Of a stretch of DNA of 41,911 nucleotides, positions 1-10,169 are shown piece by piece; within the stretch, counting starts at the first letter, position 1, and each line of letters starts with the position of its first letter. Under the pieces are notes generated by a model, which ran no database searches, was not told the origin of the DNA, and was given only the letters and a program-made list of their open reading frames with translations. A program made the translations under genes and the position numbers. This DNA comes from Perkinsus marinus ATCC 50983 (Eukaryota; Perkinsozoa; Perkinsida; Perkinsidae), in contig NW_003216480.1 of the NCBI RefSeq assembly GCF_000006405.1, positions 17,120-59,030 on the forward strand, read 5' to 3'.

Positions 1-807
1 CTGCGAATACTCTATAGATGAGCCTTGAGCCACCCTGTCGGACCATAGCCCAAGATGGAACTTTCTAAGATGACCACTACCGTTCCACGTAGGCATACCT
101 CTACTAAATACTATGTGTCGAGCGGCATCCGGATCATCGTCAAGCTTCTCCTCCCTCCGTCTAGACCTTTGTAATACATCTAAAGTCTCTAGTACCGGGC
201 AACTAGCCAGGAAGTGTATCAGCCATAGAGCGATGCCGTTATCATTAGAGAATGTGTCGTAATCGATAGTACTAGGCCCAAAATCGATCCCTGTTAGCCG
301 CACTTCCCTTAGTCGAGTGTGAAGCACAGAGCCTGCAGTGGCACGAGCCGAGGGGTAAGTTATGACGTCGTCATGTCGGAATCCAATTATCAAAGACTCA
401 AGATGAGTCAATGGGTCCGTTGAGGCTGAAGAGGGCGTTAGAATGCTGTACATAGGCGAAGAGGTAACTCCTATCAGTTCGAGCCGGCGAAGCCTCTGCA
501 CCGTCGATAGCGTTAGCAGCAGTTTTGGTAAAGGCTCAACTCTACCGTGGACTCTTAGTTCACTCACGCAGGTGAACATGGCTACCACGGTCTTGTACTT
601 GGCCATCGACCATACTGCAGTAGATAAAGGGGGTTCCAAATCAGCATGAGACCACGAGGTTGGTTCCAATACGAGGCAGCGGGCGAGCTTGGATACCAAA
701 CCAAGAGATCTGAGGGATCCGCTGACTCCGATGTAAGGGACGACCAGAGGTAAAGAGGCGTAAAATAGGTCGGGAGATGGACTAATTATGGGTGACGTTG
801 CAAGCAT
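1..807 (-). CDS. F-box/LRR-like protein, 3'-truncated by window edge
   Basis: An open frame runs from an ATG at 807 (complement) to the window edge, 269 codons without a stop, so the C-terminus is missing. Residues about 13-55 resemble an F-box: a leucine/proline-rich stretch, then a segment reading SLRSLGLVSKLARCLVL and a Trp after PTS, matching the usual L..V.K.W..L...P..W spacing. Downstream are leucine-rich stretches (VSELRVHG, LRRLELIG, LHTRLREVRLTGIDF, LETLDVL, LRKFHLG) typical of the irregular LRRs that follow an F-box. In the family the F-box binds Skp1 in SCF ubiquitin ligases and the LRRs choose the substrate. The Leu-rich start could also hide an upstream exon, because a TTTTCAG acceptor lies just before the ATG. 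A MITE copy sits 57 bp upstream. Family assignment is moderate; target unknown. Confidence 0.6.
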   Translation of the reverse strand, partial: MLATSPIISPSPDLFYASLPLVVPYIGVSGSLRSLGLVSKLARCLVLEPTSWSHADLEPPLSTAVWSMAKYKTVVAMFTCVSELRVHGRVEPLPKLLLTLSTVQRLRRLELIGVTSSPMYSILTPSSASTDPLTHLESLIIGFRHDDVITYPSARATAGSVLHTRLREVRLTGIDFGPSTIDYDTFSNDNGIALWLIHFLASCPVLETLDVLQRSRRREEKLDDDPDAARHIVFSRGMPTWNGSGHLRKFHLGLWSDRVAQGSSIEYSQ

Positions 808-863
808 TATTACGGCTGAAAATAAAAGGACTATTTCACAAGCCAATCACTCTTTCCGTGCAC

Positions 864-1048
864 CAGTGTTGGAATTTATGGTCGGTCCCCTCAGCTGAGC
901 CCAGGAGTTTACTCGCTTATTATAGAAGCTTAAATTCGAATTCGAGAAGAAGAGTATGAAGACAGATAAGAAATTCTCTAAGTTCCCTCAGAATTTTTAT
1001 ATCGTCCGCAGCACATGTGGTTGACCATACGCATGTTCCCCCACACTG
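864..1048 (-). mobile_element. hAT-like MITE, copy 1 (diverged)
   Basis: This is a 185-bp element in minus orientation relative to the copy at 23400. Its ends are CAGTGTTGGAA on one side and TTCCCCCACACTG on the other, forming imperfect terminal inverted repeats. The flanking octamers CCGTGCAC (856-863) and CTGTGAAC (1049-1056) match at 6 of 8 positions, as expected for an aged 8-bp target-site duplication. The interior shares several blocks with the other two copies, including CTCAGCTGAG near one end and an AAATTCTGAG-type block near the other. No coding capacity. It lies just upstream of the F-box gene. Confidence 0.8.
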
Positions 1049-1505
1049 CTGTGAACAAGCACGAATAGGATCACCGACCAACGTCCCTAGCAGACTGCCT
1101 TCACGGGAGTTATCGCGGACCTGAAGAGCATCTTACAAAGCAGATATGAGCGTTGTGATAATTGCTCAGATAGGTGAATGGCAGGGTCCAGCGGTCCTCC
1201 TATACCTGACGAACTGGAATACACGAATACTATCGAGACCATAACTAGAATTCCTACAGTAGTGAAAGTGCGGAACGGCCGCAGATACCCTCACATATCA
1301 ATATGAAAATGATAGCTATCTTGGAAATCTTGCGTACTCGACTCCTCACTTTATAATACCTTTGGCATATCGACCCCACCAGAAATGGCAACTTCTAAAA
1401 ACGCGTCGCTCCGCCAACAACTTCCACGGCCGTTGCTGCTATAGTCGTCCTAAATCTGTGGAGGTCCCCATCTGTAGTTTTCCCCTTCATCTCCTACCCC
1501 CTTCC
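1049..1505. other. Intergenic spacer between F-box and TrpRS genes
   Basis: This is the divergent region between the minus-strand F-box gene and the plus-strand TrpRS gene, so it should hold both promoters. I see no TATA-like or other recognisable element. A short frame starting at ATG 1386 ends after 19 codons; it could be a 5' exon or leader of the TrpRS gene, but no splice joining is convincing. Confidence 0.4.
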
Positions 1506-4016
1506 ATGTCCAAGACTGTCACTAGATCTCCTGCTTTTGATGCTGCATTGCACGTTATTAAGGGAGCGGTTTGCACGGTAATAGAGTGGGGGGAGGGGGC
1601 TGGAGGGGACAACAGCTACATGGTGTCAGGTTCTCCGTATACCCACTGGCCGGACTACTGACAGGGTATCCCCTCACGAGGGTGGCGGTAAACTCACTCT
1701 GAACGCTATCAAGGTAGTATTGCGTTGCTTCAGACTACCCCATTATATCATACTTTCTCGCATAGGATGAGCCCACAGAGGAGCAGAAGGAGTTGATAGT
1801 CACCAACGTTCATAACAAAGTGGAGGAGAACGCACCTTTCAAGGTAAGCCTGCTTGCACTAAATTTTATTCTAGGCCTCGTAACTAGGTTTTCACTGGAG
1901 TCCCTCGTGACCTCGCCGAGAAAAAGTACTTTGATACCATGTACGATAGTTTCAAGGTCCCCGACTCCGTGAAGGAGCTTCGGTTAGTGTATTTAGAACA
2001 GTGGAACCTCAACTGCAATGTAATGTTCTTCGCATTCTCATGTTGGAGACACCACTACATGATAGGTGCATCCTATTGTAAAATCTACTGGCCTTTTGGG
2101 CGATATAAACCTTACCAAATGGAAGTATTCTGCCAAGAAATCTACTCTCGAGATCTCCTTCACAGGTTAGTCCTACTCTTCGTTGTAACCTGTTATTGAG
2201 AAAGTCTCAGTGGATCCCCCTTGTGACGTTTTTGAGATGGCAGAGGAGGACAGTAACGTTGAAGATCTCCCTCCCCTTGATATCGCTGTACCATACGTTC
2301 CTGATGGTACTTTGAAGCACTATACTGCGACTGTAATTTTCGTTCATTCTGTAGAGCAACTCAGCCAAGATGGAGTCCTTGGTGTGTCGGAGGGTCAGAA
2401 GGTTACCCCTTGGGAGGTGGAAGGCAGCGATGAGGTATTCTGACTCTTCTTAGTGTGGCACGTAGACGTCTTCCCTTCTAGGGTATCGATTACGATAAGC
2501 TCATCCGCGACTTCGGCTGCTCACCCATCGATCAGAAGCTGATTGACAGGATGGAGAAGCTCACTGGGAAGAAGGCACATCGCTTCCTCCGAAGGGGACT
2601 CTTCTTCTCTCATCGTGACTTGGGCATTTTACTCGACAAGTACGAGAGAGGTAGTAGTGCTATCGGTCGCCCCACTTTCCTCGAGGGATGCGATTTAGGT
2701 ATTCCTTTCTACCTGTACACTGGTCGGGGTCCTTCCTCTGAGTCCCTTCATCTTGGACATTTGGTCCCTTTCCAATTTACGAAGTGGTTGCAGGTGGTGA
2801 CTCTTTCCCGCAAAGCTCGTTACCCAATTCAATGCGTATTAGGATACCTTCGACGTCCCTCTGGTTATCCAACTGACTGATGATGAGAAGTTCTTCTTCA
2901 AGGATTACTTGGTAGGTTGTGATGTCGTCCTCTACGATAGTAAGGCCTTCCGTATTGTAGTCACTGGAGGAGGCTCATCGACTAGCATACGAGAACGCTA
3001 AGGACATCATCGCGTGTGGCTTCGATATGGACAAGACCTTCATTTTCTCTGACTTGGACTATATGGGGACTATGTAACGAATCTTCGTAGCATTGCTGTT
3101 GTTCTATGCGAGGAGTAGGTATCCTAATGTATGTAAGATTCAGAAGCTGGTCACGTACAACCAGGCACGTGGGGCATTCGGTTTTACGGGTAGAAGAGGG
3201 TTGAAAGGCATCACTCGGCATGATGTAATTAACATTGTAGGTTCTGATAGCGTTGCTAAGTCTAGTTTCTGTGCTATTCAAGCTAGCCCTTCATTCTCTA
3301 CTACCTTCCCCTCGATCTTCGGTGACCGTAAGGATATTATGTGCCTTATCCCCCAGGCCATCGATCAGGACCCCTACTTTCGGGTTACTAGGTAGGTTCT
3401 CAACGGTAGCTGAGAGAGAGAATGTACTCGATAGGGACGTGGCACCTCGAATGGGTATGCTCAAACCGGCTCTCATTCACTCCAAGTTCTTCCCTGCTCT
3501 GCAAGGCCATAAGACAAAGATGAGTGGTAGCGTCGGTAACACTACTATCATGGTCACTGATAGCCCGAAGGAGGTAGGGTGCGAGGTTTTAAAGTAGGGC
3601 GATTACTTCTATCAACGTAGATTAAGAGCAAAATAATGAAGTACTGCTTCTCTGGGGGACAGGACTCGGCTGAGGAGCAGAGGAAGTATGGTGCTAATCT
3701 GGAGGTCGATGTGGCCTATGAGTATCTTCGGTGAGTCTCCTTCATATAGTTTGAGCATCAGCATCACTGATCGTGTTGAAGATACATCATGGAGGATGAT
3801 GAGAAGTTCGAGCAGATCGGGGAGGAATATTCCTCCGGAAAACTCCTTACGGGAGAGGTACAATGAGCTAGCAAGGGTGGATTATGCTATTGCTGTTCAT
3901 TGTAGGTGAAGAACATTCTGGTAGAGGAATTGGTGAAATTGACGAAGGCTCATCAAGAGGCCAGGGCTAAGGTGACTGACGAGATAGTGAAGGAGTTCAT
4001 GAATCCTAACCGGTAG
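1506..4016 (+). CDS. WRS1: Tryptophanyl-tRNA synthetase with N-terminal AlaX-like domain
   Basis: This cytosolic class I TrpRS charges tRNA-Trp. Clear exons are 1766-1843, 1888-2019, 2066-2165, 2211-2434, 2482-2650, 2699-2793, 2843-2911, 2961-3073, 3119-3189, 3241-3391, 3435-3573, 3621-3730, 3782-3857 and 3906-4016. Together they give 546 codons with all phases consistent and introns of 43-51 nt. The first exon(s), about 1506-1711, are approximate. The N-terminal part matches the AlaX/AlaRS editing fold: [25 protein letters not shown], then [14 protein letters not shown]. The catalytic part shows [23 protein letters not shown] (HIGH motif), [17 protein letters not shown] and TKMSGS (KMSKS motif, with Gly in place of the usual eukaryotic Ala). 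An AlaX-like extension is known in apicomplexan TrpRS. The C-terminus ends normally at [11 protein letters not shown]. Confidence 0.95.
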
Positions 4017-4257
4017 CACTGGTACACGTTGTTGTGGAAGAGTGAGTCTGCTGCGGTTTTAGGCCTTCTCTAGCCAAATTCAAGTCTATTGGCAAGGATC
4101 GTAAGATAAGCCATAGCAACTAAGTTTCTGGTGACTTCACTCGGTAACAGGAGTATCACAATGGTTACTCGATACGTCTGTTGTGTAAGTTTACATTCAC
4201 TGGATTCTCTCATGTTGTGTTATAGTAAAGCCAAACGAGGCTAGCGTCAATTGAAGA
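4017..4257. other. Short intergenic region downstream of TrpRS
   Basis: No supported gene. The plus strand has a GTAAGT-like site near 4183 and an ATG at 4159, but no frame with conserved content. It probably holds the 3' UTR of the TrpRS gene. Confidence 0.3.
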
Positions 4258-4473
4258 TGGTTATGTCGTTATTGGGATTGTCGAGTATAGGTATACTACT
4301 ACTTCTTCAGTATAATGCAGCTGAAGATGATGGGCAACCTTTGCCTATGCAGGACTGTGGACCGCTCTACTGATGATATACCGATTTTCTGTGCTGAACC
4401 GAAGGTGGTGTTCATGTGCATTCGAAGTATAATGCAGTGGCACAGAAACTCTACTTCGATCGTGGAGGGGGAT
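4258..4473 (+). CDS. Possible small secreted protein
   Basis: From the ATG at 4258 the frame begins MVMSLLGLSSIGILLLLQ, then AAEDDGQPLPMQDCG, which looks like a cleavable signal peptide followed by a short acidic mature start. It stops near 4373 unless spliced. A second frame downstream reads EGGVHVHSKYNAVAQKLYFD and ends at 4473. The two could be exons of one gene, but I cannot find a convincing donor/acceptor pair. No family recognised. The signal-peptide-like start is seen directly; the rest is inference. Confidence 0.3.
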
Positions 4474-4529
4474 ATCGCAGATAAGAGCTCCACTGATGCC
4501 TGCCACCGCTACTCTAATCTCGGCAACCT

Positions 4530-5145
4530 CTAGTATCCTGGGAGTCCCCGGCTATACCTATAGTTCGGTCCACGACAGAGCCCTCGGTCAGGGTCAGAGA
4601 TGATACTGGTCATCAAGTGAGCCCTCCGAACCATACGACTTGCGATCGTCGAGAGGATCACACTGAAACGGTAGTCTCCACAAGGGTTGGGGCCGAGCAA
4701 TGGGTTAAGCAGCATTCCCACAGCAGTAGCGACTGCGGAGGGTGAGGGACACGAGAAAGTATCGTGGAGCAACGTGAACGTCGCTTTCACCCTCGTTATG
4801 ATTCTGCTGCTGTGATCTTGAGTATGACGAAAAGGCCTGGTAGCGTATCGGCCATTGGCAGCAGGCACTGTTCTACGGTGATTACTCATGTCCATTATCG
4901 CATGTTTACCATCTTCCTATCATCTAGTACCTGATTAGATATACTATAGTATATACTAGGCATGCACGGATCCCGATGACCCCGATATCGAGGTTTTAAC
5001 GCCCTTTCTGCCCCTTCCGAGACTCTTTGAGGAACAGCTCGAGATGACGGCAGTCTGCCACCCTGAGCGTACTATGATGCACAACATGTGTTGATGAGCT
5101 TATCAACATGCCGGGTACGTCTTTAGAGTGCGCATGTCGATGTGA
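4530..5145. other. Intergenic region with an unsupported minus-strand frame
   Basis: The only long open frame is on the minus strand (4530-4895, 121 codons), with no recognisable domain. A 14-bp palindrome TATACTATAGTATA lies near 4942. No RNA gene or other feature is evident. Confidence 0.3.
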
Positions 5146-6159
5146 ATGTGCCGGAGTGAGTTGTGTTGTCAGTCTATTGTCACGAACAGTGTGCCGGTCG
5201 GGGAGGTCCTAATCTGGTTCTCACTCTGTATGAGATTATCCCCGTTTCACTGTTGCGGAAAGGCGGCACAGATAGTACACTGCGCTGAGTCTTCGAACCA
5301 TGCTGCTATTGCCGATCCGAAAGACGTGAACCTCATGCTTATGAGGTATGACCGGGTAACGGCTCGGATATTGAATAAGGGTACTGTGCATGAGGCACGA
5401 CAAGCTATGCAGCGGTCCTCATTCCCTCATTTCCTGCCGCTCTTCGATTCTATTAGGAGGGCTCTAGCATGCTCCCGAGAGAGTCCGGATGTGGTTAAGC
5501 GTTACGAAGAAATGTTGATGCGGTTACGTCGTGCTGCCGAGTACATGATGTCTGCCCGAGTGAACGCCGTGCCCTTGGAGGTACTCCAACTCGTACGAGT
5601 TTGGCGAGAGTACTGTTGTCATCGATTTGCCTGGGCACTTATCTCTATAAGTGATATCCAATGGCTCCAGACTCAGCTTATGGAACGGTCTAATAAAACG
5701 TATCATCCCCTGACCATCCTCGACCCTTTGGCCGGTACAGGCTGGCATTGCTATCTCATGCGAGGGCTAGGTTGGACATCAAGTTTCGAGGTTTCTGATT
5801 CCCACCCTGCATCACCCTCTATGTTGTGGGTCACACCGGTGTGTGCTCGAGACGCGTTGGAATCGGTCCGTGCTATGCCGAGAGCGGACGTCTTGTGGTT
5901 GAGTTGGCCACCACATGAGCCGCAACCTATTGCCTTTAGTCTCCTTAATGCCTTTTGTGGCTGTACTGTAATTTATATTGGGGAATGGCCGGCTGCAAGC
6001 ACTACCTCGGTATCACAGGGAGCTCGGATGTTTTTCGAAGCTCTCCGATCCGACTGGATCGAGAAAGCAAGGCGGAAGGCGGAGGTCAATTGGCCAGGGT
6101 ATGAGCAAGAGCTGGTAGCACTCGAGAGAAAACGTCATTCATTGGCATCGTCAAGGTGA
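5146..6159 (+). CDS. Intronless methyltransferase-like protein, function unknown
   Basis: A single 337-codon frame. The N-terminal half is helical and Arg/Met-rich. The second half carries LDPLAGTGWHCYLMRGLG, which matches the glycine-rich SAM-binding motif I of class I methyltransferases (DPxAGTG), then VCARDALESVRAM in the position of the acidic/Ala-Leu motif, then ADVLWLSWPPHEP, a motif IV-like WPP, and VIYIGEWP. This order is that of a Rossmann-fold methyltransferase. The substrate cannot be told; WPP rather than NPPY makes DNA/protein N-methylation uncertain. The start is not certain: the first 60 residues are Cys-rich and less convincing, and the next methionines are the pair in LMLMRYD. 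The gene lacks introns although its neighbours are split into many. Confidence 0.65.
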   Translation: MCRSELCCQSIVTNSVPVGEVLIWFSLCMRLSPFHCCGKAAQIVHCAESSNHAAIADPKDVNLMLMRYDRVTARILNKGTVHEARQAMQRSSFPHFLPLFDSIRRALACSRESPDVVKRYEEMLMRLRRAAEYMMSARVNAVPLEVLQLVRVWREYCCHRFAWALISISDIQWLQTQLMERSNKTYHPLTILDPLAGTGWHCYLMRGLGWTSSFEVSDSHPASPSMLWVTPVCARDALESVRAMPRADVLWLSWPPHEPQPIAFSLLNAFCGCTVIYIGEWPAASTTSVSQGARMFFEALRSDWIEKARRKAEVNWPGYEQELVALERKRHSLASSR

Positions 6160-6844
6160 ATCTGTGGTAACCCATGTGTTGTATGTAACAAATCAGTTTC
6201 TGCCTGCCTTGGCGCGTATGGTTTCGCTTAGCAGATGGTTTGAACCTTTCCTCGCGAACTGTACACTAGTAGGTCTATCACAATGGCGGGTTCTTTATGA
6301 TGATGCCTCCCTCTACGCGCACCAACACGCCGTGCTTCTCATGCGGTGTCAAGTCGTGCAGAGAGGCCAATAGACGACACTCGACTGCGCTTTCAGCAGA
6401 AGCACAACCAACATCGTAGCGATGCTTTTCTTGATACCCCTACTACTTTGATCACGATAGGTTTGTTGTTGGGACCTGCGGTGATATAATATGCATCCCA
6501 CACTTCCGTGCTTGGCAACGAAAACAACTACAGCGCTGCAGGCAGACAGTAGGACTACCTACTCTCGCTCTCTGTGGGGACCACCACATAGGTAAACCAG
6601 TGCCCAGTATGTACAAAAAGCGGCATTCGGTTCCGTGTATCCATGGATCCATCTGAGCTGATGGCCCTCCAGAGCAACGGCTCTTCCTTCATTGCGCTCT
6701 TGGGCTACGGTGTGAATGTACACGAAGGTGTTGTTGATGGGTATGCGTTTAGATGTCAAGTATGCGTTCTATATTGTTTCAGCATTCGCACACGTGAAGC
6801 AAGCCCTTAGATTTTGGGTAAATCAATCAAAGTGGTGTTTCCAG
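6160..6844. other. Region between methyltransferase-like and coiled-coil genes
   Basis: It contains a plus frame 6164-6373 right after the previous stop and several short overlapping frames, none with a recognisable motif. Upstream exons of the coiled-coil gene probably lie here, since its first visible exon begins after a TTTCCAG acceptor, but I could not place them. Confidence 0.3.
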
Positions 6845-7677
6845 TTGCTCGCGTGTCCCGTCAGGAGCACCACCATGGTGCCTCCTCGGTTGAAAACGGC
6901 AGCTCTTCTCGGAATCGACTTCAAACGCGACAAGCGGACGAGTCCACGAAGCTTCTCGATACTCTGAGAGTGATCGAACAGAAGAAGTAGCAACCACGTG
7001 TTGAATTGAATACTGGCGTTATCAGGACTGATCTTGCATGCAAGATTGAGGAGTCTCGCAAACAGACTGCTAAGTTGAACGCACGAATAGAAGTCCTGGA
7101 AAGAGCGGAAGAAAAGCAAAGGAGGAGGGCCGCTAGAGAACTGCATCAAAGACAACAGGATCTCGGGAGCCACGGCTTTAACCGCAACCAGCTTGGCCGC
7201 CGCCAGGGAGATGCTTTGGAAGCCCTGAGCGCCGAATCGATGCGAGGCACCTGGAGGCAGCATCAGCCAAACACGAGTCTGCGTGCCCTGCCTTCACGAG
7301 AGGAGATACGCGATGTTTCTCATGATAGGTTCGAATGCTATCATGGGACCGACGCATGGAGCACGCAGTAGCGTTAGTCACTGCAGTGGTACCCTCGATG
7401 AGGATATCCTACGGAAGCTCGGTACTGGAGAACGTGGCGATCTATCATCTCTGATGGTAGAAATGCCCTGTTCTTGAGTGCATCTTGACGCCAACATGCC
7501 CAGGTACAGCCTCAAAGACACCACGGGGGAGTCAGTCACAGGCATGGGCGTGATGGCAAGCATCACTACGAGCAGCGACGTGTAACCTCCGACTTATGCT
7601 CTAGCATTTCCACAGGCCAAACAGCTGGCGGCCTAGGATCCCTCGCCTCTTCTGCCACATTCAGACAAAGACTATAG
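6845..7677 (+). CDS. Coiled-coil protein, unknown function (5' end unresolved)
   Basis: Four exons join in frame: about 6845-6986, 7026-7328, 7369-7456 and 7504-7677, with introns of 39-47 nt. The protein reads through an Arg/Ser/His-rich start, then a heptad-like charged segment (STKLLDTLRVIEQKK joined to KIEESRKQTAKLNARIEVL and ERAEEKQRRRAARELHQRQ), which should form a coiled coil. A His/Gly/Arg-rich low-complexity tail follows, and the frame ends at TAG 7675-7677. A minus-strand frame of 146 codons across the same DNA is the antisense of the coiled coil. No family was recognised; a structural or cytoskeletal role would be a guess. Its 3' end is 0.5 kb before BBS4 on the same strand. Confidence 0.6.
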
Positions 7678-8200
7678 CTCTTGTGCATCACACGTATGGT
7701 GCTACTATTCCCCTCCTGTCATTGGTGATGACAAGGCCATGGATTTTCTTCACATTAGTTTCTTTTACATGACGACATTCACTGAGAATCGCTGTGGTCA
7801 GATGCAGAAGCTGTGTTTGTTCATCAGCTGATGACACTTATTTCCCTGTCTTCCTCGTGATTGTGCTGGTGACACTATACTAGTAGAGAGAGCAACACCT
7901 GGCGGGGGATGATCCAATCGGTGCAACTTCAGTAGATCAATACATGCTGCAAAAGCTCATGGCCCACATACTGCTGCAAACGAAGTCTAGGTTGTGCACG
8001 CTGCAAGTGGCAAAAAATCAGTCACAAGACCGTGTCTTAGTATTTCGTAGTGCAATTAATGCGTTCATCTCCCCAGGGGAAAATGACGAACTTACCACAA
8101 CTTCCGAGAGTGAACCGACCTGCAGGACGGCAAGTACGACTGTCAGTTAAAGGGTTGGCTGTCTGGGGAATCCTGATGGGTCGATTAGGTGGCAACCAAC
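7678..8200. other. Intergenic region upstream of BBS4
   Basis: No supported gene. A plus frame 7944-8150 has no recognised content. A GATTAG acceptor-like site at 8183-8188 precedes the BBS4 start and could serve a 5' UTR intron or a trans-spliced leader. Confidence 0.3.
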
Positions 8201-10056
8201 ATGAGGCGAGACTCTAATACCTGGTATATCAATACCCTGTATGTGCGGCATGATTTTGAAGAGTGCCTTCGGATCATAGAGGAGACCTTGTCGGAATCTA
8301 AAGGGCTCAATCAGTACCGAATAGATAGCTCTATTTGGCGCATTTCTTTGCTCACAGGCATGCTCTATATTACAAAGCCCTTATTCATCAGCAACAAGGG
8401 CACATACAAAGTTCTCTTCAGCTCTTCCAGGCGGCAGCGAGTCTAGATCCTCTGAACGTAAGGCGTGCAGTCTGCTTACCAAAGCTTTATAGCCCAGACC
8501 CGGGGTAGCTATTAGAACGCTTAGGTAGACTATCTGAAGCATGTGGCAAAGAACTTGTCCTTCCTAGGGCAGCACCAGCCCGCCCTAGAGGTAAGTTCTT
8601 CATCAACTTGCGAAATAGCTAGCTCCAAGCAGATATATTCGGAGGCTATAAAACGTGATCCAGACGATTGGGAATTGCACTATAACATCGGGGTGTGTCA
8701 GAAGTAGCCAACAGCAGTCATTGCGATTAACGTCATTGGCTGTAGTTGCCTAGATACTTGGGTAATTACTCGCTGGCAATCAGCAGCTTCCGAGCTGCCA
8801 ATGATATCCAGCGTCATGATACCACCTACATTGAACTGGCAGAGATGTGGCCTTGCATGTTGGTGAACTATTGCATATCCTTTCTCTAGGCAAGCACGTC
8901 GCGGAGATAGTCATGCTGCCATCGATACCTACACTGAAGCCCTCGAATTCTCGCCAGAGAACGCGAAAATTTTAACTAGATGTAAAAATAGGTAGGCGAG
9001 ACGATCGCGTCATCAGAAGTTTCCCCTCAGTGGGTGTTCTGCTACTGAAGGCAGATGATAGCTATAAGGCGTTCGAGTGCCTCGGGAATAGGTCTCGCAT
9101 TCTGCAGTGATGCTTTCTCTGACGCCCTTCGATCAGCCTGGTCTACGATCCAAAGGACCCTCCGACAATACTGGCCGCAGGAAGTGTCATACAAGACCAC
9201 GGCGATGTTGATGTCGCATTGGTGAAGTAAGTGGATCTACTCTTCCTTGAGAAAGCATTGTTCAGATATCGTGTGGCAGCAGTGGAGATCCCTTCAAGTG
9301 CGGAACTGTGGAATAATGTCGGCATGTGTTTCTTTGGTACCTTCGAGGGTATGTCATCATGATGAGTCAGTCCATTCAGAGAAGCAGAAGTTAGTAGCAG
9401 CAATAGCTTGCCTAAAGAGAGCGATCACACTTGAGCCTCAACGGTGGAGAACACAATTTAACCTCGGCCTGGTGATTCCCGAACTCAACTCTGTGCGAGT
9501 TATTGTGACTTTGATAGCTCCACTCGTGTACGGGCCAGTACGCCTCGGCCTTCACGTTCTTCTCGGCTGCTCTCAACCTGGATCCTAAGCACCCCCTCAT
9601 TTACATGTAGGTTATCTCGCAAGATGCCAGCAGCACTCAGCCGCATACAGTGTGTACCATATAGGTATCTCGGCATAGTGTTGTCTAGGCTTGACGACTA
9701 TACGAACTCGTGCAATGCATATGCTAGAGCGATTGCCGCTGCACCTTCATGCGAGGTAGGCGAGTATTGAAGGAATGGAGAAAGTCATTCAGGAGGATCC
9801 ATCGACTACGGCTATCATACATCTCAACTTCGCCATTACGGCGTTGAATCATGGGGATCTGGACGAGGCCAAGAAACATTTCCTCATTTTCGATGGGCAA
9901 TATCATGCTATCAAGGAGTCGGGCGGAGGAAACGGAGAGTCTCAATTCCTGTATATACCCTTCGTTCTTGTGCCTCAAAGTGTCCCCCTTAGGTCGCATT
10001 TTCCTGAAGCAACCCATAAACGCGATATTCTTGGCGCTCTGTTGTTAGGAAGATGA
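8201..10056 (+). CDS. BBS4: Bardet-Biedl syndrome 4 protein (BBSome TPR subunit)
   Basis: The BBSome carries membrane proteins along cilia and flagella with intraflagellar transport; BBS4 is one of its TPR subunits. Exons 8201-8313, 8358-8457, 8525-8590, 8633-8703, 8754-8846, 8890-8981, 9031-9091, 9137-9226, 9266-9348, 9380-9471, 9518-9606, 9665-9755 and 9793-10056 sum to 1305 nt (434 aa), with every phase consistent. The order of TPR segments follows animal BBS4 closely: an N-terminal [13 protein letters not shown] helix pair, [91 protein letters not shown], then [20 protein letters not shown]. The C-terminus after GGGNGES is short and unlike other BBS4, which is variable there anyway. It implies a flagellated stage, as in perkinsid zoospores. 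Confidence 0.93.
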
Positions 10057-10169
10057 TGGGCAGCCGTGTTCATGTGAGATTCGTGTTACATTACCACCTT
10101 GACATGCTCGTGTTGGCTGTATTGTTGCTGGGGTCTCCCTTGGACTTGACAGTACCGCACATTAGCATT

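Noticed and set aside
4530-4895. 121-codon minus-strand frame as a gene
   Set aside because: No domain, no splice context and no codon pattern distinguishes it from chance.
6823-7263. 146-codon minus-strand open frame
   Set aside because: It is antisense to a coiled-coil region whose plus-strand exons splice in frame.
7318-7345. tRNA T-arm-like GATAG-GGTTCGA-CTATC
   Set aside because: It lies in a gene at an exon-intron border and has no A-box or cloverleaf around it.
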